A DNA stretch of 64,000 nucleotides from Trichomonas vaginalis G3. Taxonomy: Eukaryota > Parabasalia > Trichomonadida > Trichomonadidae. Under the pieces are notes generated by a model. The model saw only the letters and a list, made by a program, of their open reading frames with translations. It was not told the DNA's origin and did no database searches. Shown here piece after piece: positions 58,274 to 64,000 of the stretch; within the stretch, counting starts at the first letter, position 1; every line of letters begins with the position of its first letter. Location: positions 19,117,319-19,181,318 of the forward strand of contig NC_067206.1 of NCBI RefSeq assembly GCF_026262505.1, given 5' to 3'. The position numbers and the translations under genes were made by a program.

Positions 58274-58784
58274 GCACTCTTTGATATGACCCCACTTGAT
58301 TGTGCAATTAAATACGGATCAGAATTGTGTTTCAATTACTTGAAAAAATTAGGAGCTAAATATACAGATCTCTCCGAAAAATATGCAATTCAAAGCGGAA
58401 ATAAAAATATTTTTATGCAAATGATAGATGAAGGGAGATCATTTGCAAAAGCAATTAATATGGCATTTAACTGTCATGATTTTGAAATTGCGGAGTACCT
58501 TAAATCAAATTTTGGATATACTCCTGATTCAATAGCAGAATGTATGTATTTTGGAAACTATGATGTTGCTTCGTATTTGATTTCTAATGGAGCAAATATC
58601 AATGAGATGCACATTATTATTCTTTTCATATTTATCATATTTTAATGAAATTCTCTATGTATTCATGTTAATCATTGTTTAATGATATTCTTTCTATATT
58701 ATTGAATGCCCACTTAGTATGGCAATCAAAGCGAATTCATTCAAGATTGCCAAATTCTTAGTTGAACATGGTGTGGATGTTAAC

Positions 58785-58813
<29 letters not shown>
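58785..58813. repeat. run of 29 A at Maverick border
   Basis: A homopolymer directly left of the Maverick 2 end. It could be a target-site feature, slippage of a shorter AAC-AAA codon run, or an assembly effect. Confidence 0.6.
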
Positions 58814-58815
<2 letters not shown>

Positions 58816-58936
58816 TAGTGGGGCTTCCAGGCACTTCGTGCCTTCTAGCCCTGAGGATGAATGGTATAATGAAGTTCTTATATACGGGTCTTCCAGGAGC
58901 TTTTCACAAAATATATATGTTTTCATGTTTTGTCAC

Positions 58937-58963
58937 TTTTCTGTCACTTTTCAGGTAAAAACA
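58937..58963 (+). promoter_or_regulatory. double initiator before methyltransferase gene
   Basis: TGTCACTTTTCTGTCACTTT holds two initiator words in tandem, about 25-40 bases before the ATG at 58983. The element thus seems to use the host's promoter type. Confidence 0.6.
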
Positions 58964-58982
58964 TTTTTATTATATATATAAA

Positions 58983-59800
58983 ATGAATTTTACAAAACCA
59001 CCGTTACCGTTCTTTGGAAATAAGAGTAGATGTAAAGATATTCTATTGAGAGAACTTAAGAAACTACCGAATGGTCTAACATTTGTAGATTTGTTCGGTG
59101 GAAGTTTCTATATATCCCATTTGTGCCATATAATATTCCCAGACTCAAAGATTATATGCAATGACTTCGACAACTATATGGACCGTCTCAAACATATACC
59201 AGACACAAACAATATATTGAAAGAGTTAAAAGAAAAGATACCTATAGGTAAGATGGAACGTATACCATTAGATAAGAAAAATATTGTGAGAGAGGTTTTG
59301 AAAAAAGCAGAATATATAGACTGGGATAGTATATCTGCTAGACTATTATATAGTGGTTCTATAAGAGTTCATGACATTGAAACACTTATGTCAAAAGTTT
59401 TTATCTTAACTATACAAATGTTTTCAAAGAGGACATAGAAAAATATATTGAGGGTATAGAGTTTGTGAGATGTCGTTGGACAGAGTTGTATGAAAAATAT
59501 AAAGACAAGGAAAATGTTTTCTTTATAGTGGACCCGCCGTTCTATAACACATGCGATTTTCAATACCAAGTAGACTGGACTTTGAGAGACTCTTTAGAAA
59601 CTTTAGACGTTTTACATAACTGTCCATGCTTTTACTTTACATCCGATAAAAGTGGTTTGGAAAGTGTCATGAAATGGTTAGAGGACATACATGACTATGA
59701 GTTTATATATGACAAGATAGAATATGAGAGAGGACCTATAAACCGGAGAAAGTGTCATAACAAAGAAATTTTATTAGTAAGTAAATGTGGTTTGAAATAG
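58983..59800 (+). pseudogene. Dam-like N6-adenine DNA methyltransferase (Maverick 2)
   Basis: The region encodes a D12-class methyltransferase. FTKPPLPFFGNKSRCKDILL is the SAM-binding P-F-x-G-(N)K start, TFVDLFGGSFYIS is the next SAM-pocket motif, and FFIVDPPFYNT is the catalytic DPPY-type motif. Such enzymes put methyl groups on adenine N6, an abundant mark in trichomonad DNA. The gene looks broken in this copy. It is the first gene of the element and has its own double initiator. Confidence 0.7.
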
Positions 59801-59940
59801 GACTACTTGTTTTAGGTTTTTTCCATTGTGTCATTTACTTATTTGACGTGGCAGAAAAGTACAGAGAATATGAAGATGAACCAATGCCTGCAAATGTTCA
59901 GCATATGTACTCGTAAGAGATATTTTTATCTAATATTAAA

Positions 59941-60600
59941 TGGACGCACAGAACTTAGCGAATGCACAGCAACCTGGACAACCAAACCCAGAGAATATTC
60001 CAAATGAAGTTAGAATACAAACTGCAATGGCAAACTATGGTCAAGTGCCAACAGATGTACAAATGCAACTGCCATGTCAAATGACGCTGCGTTAGGTTTG
60101 CCACCATGGTATGCAAATATGAGATGGAAAGAGTTTTATACAAACCCTGAAGTGGGATATAAAACTTTATGCAGATGACGCGAACACAGGAGTTGACCCA
60201 GAATATGTTTTCTACCAGAGGAGAAACAGAATGTATGAGCTCCAGTTAAAGAATGCTATGGAACTCAACAGGAAACGTAAGAGACTAGGCGGACATTAGA
60301 TTTTACATATAGTAAAATGGGTTTCTTCAGTAAGATAGGAAACTTCTTTCGAAATGTTGGAAGAGGTATATGGAATGGAATAAAAACCGTAGGAAGAGGA
60401 ATTTGAACGGTGTCAAAAATATTGGTAAAAGGGTAGGTCAGTTTGTTGGTATTATACCTAAAGACCCTGAACCAGAAGAACAAGCCCTGTTATACAACAG
60501 CCTGAACCTGCACCACAGTCTAGTTGGCAACCAAATCCAACACCTCAACCGTATTAAAAAATTATATTTTTACCGTTCGATAGTAGTTGTATATGAAACT
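59941..60600 (+). other. Maverick 2 small structural-type genes
   Basis: Short plus-strand frames: one starts MDAQNLANAQQPGQPNPENI (Gln/Asn/Pro-rich), and another near 60318 starts MGFFSKIGNFFRNVGRGIWN, a basic amphipathic helix like those of the 3.2-3.7 kb genes in Maverick 1. These resemble small virion proteins of the class. They look broken in this copy. Confidence 0.4.
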
Positions 60601-60909
60601 AAGTTCTAAGTAAAACGCATGGTATAATGGAATTATTCTTTTTCTTCCATCTGTAGTAAACCATACTTGAAAGTCTGAAATACTTCCACTTGGTGGTTCG
60701 TATAACTTTGTAGGTTTTTCGTAAAAGTCATTTGCCAAGCATAAGAAAGAGTTTTGGGCGCCAGAAAATGAAGCATGAACAATAATAGCAGCTGGGTCGA
60801 AAACATCTTTAAATAAATATGGTTCATCTCTTGCATATCGACTGTAAATATTTGCTAAAGGAAGTTCGACTTTCTGATTTAACATTCTTTGCAAATAATA
60901 CCATGACAT
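60562..60909 (-). CDS. Maverick 2 unknown 115-aa protein
   Basis: The frame starts MSWYYLQRMLNQKVELPLAN and contains PAAIIVHASFSGAQNSFL and FQVWFTTDGRKRIIPLYH. Alternating strands suggest a beta-rich, capsid-like or spike-like piece. It is unrecognised and placed with the element by position. Confidence 0.35.
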   Translation of the reverse strand: MSWYYLQRMLNQKVELPLANIYSRYARDEPYLFKDVFDPAAIIVHASFSGAQNSFLCLANDFYEKPTKLYEPPSGSISDFQVWFTTDGRKRIIPLYHAFYLELSFIYNYYRTVKI

Positions 60910-61142
60910 TGCAGTGAATTCAGTTAGTATGGTTAAGTTGGGTACTGTGGCACTGCGCGCCTCCGTACACCACTTAACCTTAAATATTTACAAAACAGTT
61001 AACGTATATTTTACAACATGAACGCAAAAACTAACTTAATCTTAAATATTTACAAAACCGCCACCCACTTCACTAACGAACTCACTAATGTAAAAAATAA
61101 ACGTTCTCACTATCATTCTCACTAACGACTTCACTAATGTTC

Positions 61143-61427
61143 TCATAAATTTTCCTCAATATCTTCATCATCAGTGTTAACCCTATTGTAGTCATACTTG
61201 AAGCCATAAACTTTCTCTAACTTCTTAACGTACAATTTACATAACTTACCTTCGTCATCGTATGGTTTAATGATATAACTATTTCTATCTTTATACACAG
61301 TCAATGAAAAGTCAACTGGTCTCGGATGTATTTGAAAGAACATGTTATGCTCAGGAAGGAAGAATAAATGTTTAAATGTATGTTTGTTATACTGTGGAAT
61401 TCGAATGAGTTGCTTTTGTTCTGTCAT
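61143..61427 (-). CDS. Maverick 2 unknown 94-aa protein
   Basis: Starts MTEQKQLIRIPQYNKHTFKH. A small protein with alternating hydrophobic strands and an acidic end (NTDDEDIEENL). No family recognised. Confidence 0.4.
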   Translation of the reverse strand: MTEQKQLIRIPQYNKHTFKHLFFLPEHNMFFQIHPRPVDFSLTVYKDRNSYIIKPYDDEGKLCKLYVKKLEKVYGFKYDYNRVNTDDEDIEENL

Positions 61428-61554
61428 TTACATCCAAATAAAAATTTTCAGTAAAAATAAACTTAAAAATAAATGATATCACCACCCTCACACGTATGAA
61501 AACATAGCACAAAAATAAATTTAGGGTAGAAGGTTAGATCTAACCTCTTTTTTC

Positions 61555-61600
61555 ACCTAGCCGCTTTGCGGCTCTGACCCTTTGGGTCTCTTTTTTCACC
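61555..61600. repeat. pair of 3-base-loop mini-hairpins
   Basis: AGCCGC-TTT-GCGGCT and GACCC-TTT-GGGTC stand side by side. Similar TTT- or AAA-loop hairpins occur inside the Maverick 1 polymerase gene near 6798-6832 and 6968-6981. Confidence 0.7.
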
Positions 61601-61608
61601 CGTTGAAT

Positions 61609-62085
61609 TCATTGCTTTATAACTCTCTTCCTTGATTTCTTTTTAGTTGCTTTCTTCACGTCTGTCTCCAACTTGACTGTCTTTCTTCTTCGTCCGTAAT
61701 GATACCAGTTACTTCCACCAGTCAATGGGTCAAATGGTCTTTCGTAAGGGTTTCCATACATTCCATAGGGACCATACGGAAGAACTGCTGGTGGAAGTTG
61801 TGGAGGAAGAGTTCCATCGAATCTATTTAAATGCATTGTTTCACCTTTCATCTGGTCATTAAAGTCTTTTGCATGTTTTGCAAACTCATCGTCCTTTCCT
61901 AAAGCATTTTCTGACTCAGTCGCAACCAAATTGGATGCTTTATTTATGAGCCCTATTTTATTTAATCTTAACTTCTTTGCAACCCAGCCTCCAATCTTCC
62001 CTTTATTTGCATCTAATGTCTTCGAAACCCTTCCTCCACTCATTTTATTTACTGCGTCATAAGCCCCAAGTGCTTTTTGCTCCAA
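61609..62085 (-). CDS. Maverick 2 Gly/Pro-rich 158-aa protein
   Basis: Starts MEQKALGAYDAVNKMSGGRV. The first half is helical and basic, the middle has LPPQLPPAVLPYGPYGMYGN, and the end is very basic (KKATKKKSRKRVIKQ). This layout fits a small core or minor virion protein of a Polinton-like element, but the assignment is by style only. Confidence 0.4.
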   Translation of the reverse strand: MEQKALGAYDAVNKMSGGRVSKTLDANKGKIGGWVAKKLRLNKIGLINKASNLVATESENALGKDDEFAKHAKDFNDQMKGETMHLNRFDGTLPPQLPPAVLPYGPYGMYGNPYERPFDPLTGGSNWYHYGRRRKTVKLETDVKKATKKKSRKRVIKQ

Positions 62086-62355
62086 ATGCTAATGCTTTTG
62101 TTCCCATTGCCCCTAAAGCTGTCCAAGCTACCATTTACACCATATTAAAATCATCTCTCTTCAATATTATCTCATAAAAGTTCTCGTTACTGGAGAAAGT
62201 CAATGAAACATAAACATTCTCATGGCTTCGTCCTCACCGCGTTGCGGTCTAAACTTCTTTCTTATCTCATCTATACGCTTCAAAATGTCTGAACAATTGC
62301 TAACATCTTCTACAACAGTTATTTCATCATGAATGACCTTCAAGAACAAGCTCAT

Positions 62356-63322
62356 TTAATATGCTATTAAAATCATTTCAATAATGAGTCCATCCTTTCC
62401 ATCTTTAGGTAGCACAACATCTTTCATTGAAGAAGGTTCGACAAGTCTTATGTTAAACTTACTGACAAAGTTTGTTATACTATAATGCTTCGGTGGCGAA
62501 TACATGTAGTTTGAAAGACATAATATAGATTCTTCAGCAAATTCACTTATACTGGATTTTATAACAATGTTCTCACGAGACCAAATACCACCAATTGACA
62601 ATCTTGTAAGCAATCCTGCTGAACCTTCTACTGTAAACGTCGATGGTAACATTCCACGAAGGTCATCTATTGACATCGTTGAGTCACTGAATTTAAATAT
62701 TTTCTTAAAGCAATCGTCATTATCTAACCATGCAATAGCTTTGAAGTTTTCATTCGAATATACATCTGCTTCATTAAATGTAAAACCTGACTTCTTTGCA
62801 GAGACGACTTTAAAATCTATTGATTTGTTTCAAAATTATATGCTATGGTAACTTCTGAAGGTAATGGATGCCCTTCCGCAGTCAGTTGTTCTCTCACTAC
62901 CGTTTGAAGCTTTGTGTTAAAAACTTTCATGTCATCTCCTGTGTCTAGGTTCACATACACAGCAATAGGAAAACTATCTTGCTTCTTTGTTTCATCATTA
63001 TACCTCAAAACATTAAAGTTCTTCAATAATATTGTCCTTCCTGCTGGAATACTTCTAACTTGTCTTATTTCAATAGCTTTCTCACCTCCTACATACTCTA
63101 CCCAGTGTCTTGGATATTCATAAGTATACTGACTTTCTTGAATTTTGGTGGTTTCATCATAACGTGTTCATAGTATATCTTTATACTCTTGTCAGTTAGA
63201 CTCGGTGCTATGTTCTGAATATTTCTGACTTGCATTTTTAATGGAGATAAAATGAAGCATTTAATACATGACGTAGATGAAGACATGAATGAAACTACAG
63301 ACAAACTTAACTCTTCTCTCAT
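62356..63322 (-). pseudogene. Maverick 2 probable capsid-related gene remains
   Basis: Minus-strand coding covers this span, with beta-rich segments such as GSAGLLTRLSIGGIWSREN, SFPIAVYVNLDTGDDMKVF and IQNIAPSLTDKSIKIYYEH. Position next to the packaging ATPase and beta-strand content suggest a capsid protein, perhaps the penton type. It looks broken. Assignment is tentative. Confidence 0.4.
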
Positions 63323-63329
63323 TCTTCCT

Positions 63330-64000
63330 TTCAGTAAGGACTATGAGTTCTGTTCAAATGGTGTGTATTTCTATTGTGGAAAGATGGGTCAGGTAAGACA
63401 TTTAACCTCATTCGTCATATACTCATAACAGAGCGTTTAGGAAAGACTTATTATGACCAAATCATTATATCAGCAACTTCAGACTCTATGGACTCAACAG
63501 CGAAAACATTTATGTCAAAAGTTCAAGCCTCTGTCGTTAAAGTTCCAGACAGTGAACTCATTGAATTTCTTCAACGTTACATTCGACGTAAGAGGAAATA
63601 TTATGCCATCGTTGAATTTATACAGTCAGGAATGCAAAAGACTTCAGAAGAGATGGAAAGAATTATTGACAAACACCACTTACGTCAATACTCAGGAGTT
63701 TACGATATGAAACGACTTACAAACTACATTCTGTCAAAACTTTCAAAATACCCCTTCAAAAAGTATCCTTCAAACACTCTGCTCGTTTGCGACGACTTCG
63801 CCGGAAAAGGTTTAGTGTCAAAGCCTGACTCACCATTAGCTAACATCATTACTAAAGTCAGACATTACCACTTAACTGTAGCAATACTTATGCAAACATG
63901 GCGTTTTCTTGCTTTAAACATAAAACGTCTCATAACTGACTTCGTTATCTTTCAAGGTTTCTCACGCTATGATATTGAACTCATTTGGAAACAGTCAGGT
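63330..64000 (+). pseudogene. Maverick 2 packaging ATPase (FtsK/HerA type), partial
   Basis: The plus strand shows GLVSKPDSPLANIITKVRHY, TVAILMQTWRFLALN and, before them, NTLLVCDDFAGKG, a Walker B region followed by the sensor-like segment typical of Polinton genome-packaging ATPases. The N-terminal P-loop region is not clean and the C-terminus lies beyond the window. The copy looks broken. Confidence 0.6.

Larger units (their letters stand above)
56830..58815 (+). pseudogene. ankyrin (DUF3447-type) gene broken by two elements
   Basis: The start is MSSSDQPPNENEYGFRD. A T-run slip near 57055 shifts the frame. The N-terminal helical domain continues as YLKVSNEFSWIIKLENDKLA, with SPLYYIAWDKIDDLKSKFPN typical of the trichomonad ankyrin family. 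At PVSLF the gene is cut by the hairpin-array element (57382-58273). It resumes as LDCAIKYGSELCFNYLKKLG, then IAECMYFGNYDVASYLISNG, both ankyrin repeats. About 90 bases after SNGANIN (near 58605-58700) are out of register. MAIKANSFKIAKFLVEHGVD follows, ending in a run of A and the second Maverick. Intact relatives are repeat scaffolds with unknown partners. Confidence 0.75.
58817..64000. mobile_element. Maverick/Polinton, copy 2 (cut by window end)
   Basis: The left end probably starts AGTGGGGCTTCCAGG directly after the A run inside the ankyrin gene. From left to right the parts seen are a Dam-like DNA methyltransferase, small structural-type genes, a proline/glycine-rich 158-aa protein, probable capsid remains and a packaging ATPase that reaches the window edge. 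The gene content differs from Maverick 1, so it is a different family. Several of its genes look broken. No right end is in view, so neither length nor age can be given. Confidence 0.75.

Noticed and set aside
58605-58700. possible intron in the ankyrin gene
   Set aside because: The out-of-register segment lacks GTATGT and ACTAACACACAG-type motifs. A small insertion or decay is more likely.

Overview
The window looks like a chromosome segment of a parabasalid protist, most like Trichomonas vaginalis or a close relative. It is A/T-rich, its genes have no introns, and several start codons lie 10-25 bases behind a TCACTTTT-like initiator, the trichomonad core promoter. It is crowded with MULEs, pogo-like elements and Maverick/Polinton copies, and it carries POMP-like, ankyrin, discoidin-type, ABCA, giant USP and Raptor genes typical of that lineage. 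No tRNA, rRNA or CRISPR array was recognised.

1-11.5 kb is a transposon nest. A minus-strand MULE (about 0.8-10.5 kb) is split by a 1,050-bp hairpin-bearing element (1310-2359, flanked by 16-bp duplications), by a compact Maverick/Polinton (2454-9097, identical 198-bp terminal repeats, 6-bp duplication AAGTAA) and by a third hairpin-rich stretch (about 9.35-10.05 kb). A free hairpin array follows at 11.2 kb. 11.97-14.85 kb holds two host genes: a POMP-like membrane protein and a helical-repeat protein. 15.35-17.85 kb is a whole-looking MULE with long terminal inverted repeats. 18-30 kb is a transposon graveyard: a Maverick-like fragment, a Mutator-like transposase split by a pogo-like element, a USP pseudogene, a second MULE type, and a second hairpin element (26039-27058) of the same family as the first.

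30-56.4 kb is mostly host genes: a Glu-rich coiled-coil protein, a Raptor homologue (TORC1 scaffold), a 1,876-aa ubiquitin protease, an unrecognised 213-aa gene, a decayed CHMP7-like ESCRT-III gene, a divergent pair of ABCA half-transporters (both with frame damage), a discoidin-type protein, a DENND10/FAM45 homologue, a coiled-coil protein and a strongly codon-biased D-3-phosphoglycerate dehydrogenase. 56.8 kb onward is an ankyrin-type gene broken first by another hairpin-array element (57382-58273) and then by a second, larger Maverick/Polinton that starts at about 58817 and runs off the window. That copy carries a Dam-like adenine methyltransferase at its left end and a packaging ATPase at the window edge.

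The most unusual signal is the set of hairpin-array elements. Two of them, unrelated in their hairpin cargo, share asymmetric terminal repeats built on TACCGAAATG, an inner TTGCGCGGCAA box and exactly 16-bp target duplications, which fits none of the common DNA transposon target-site sizes I know.
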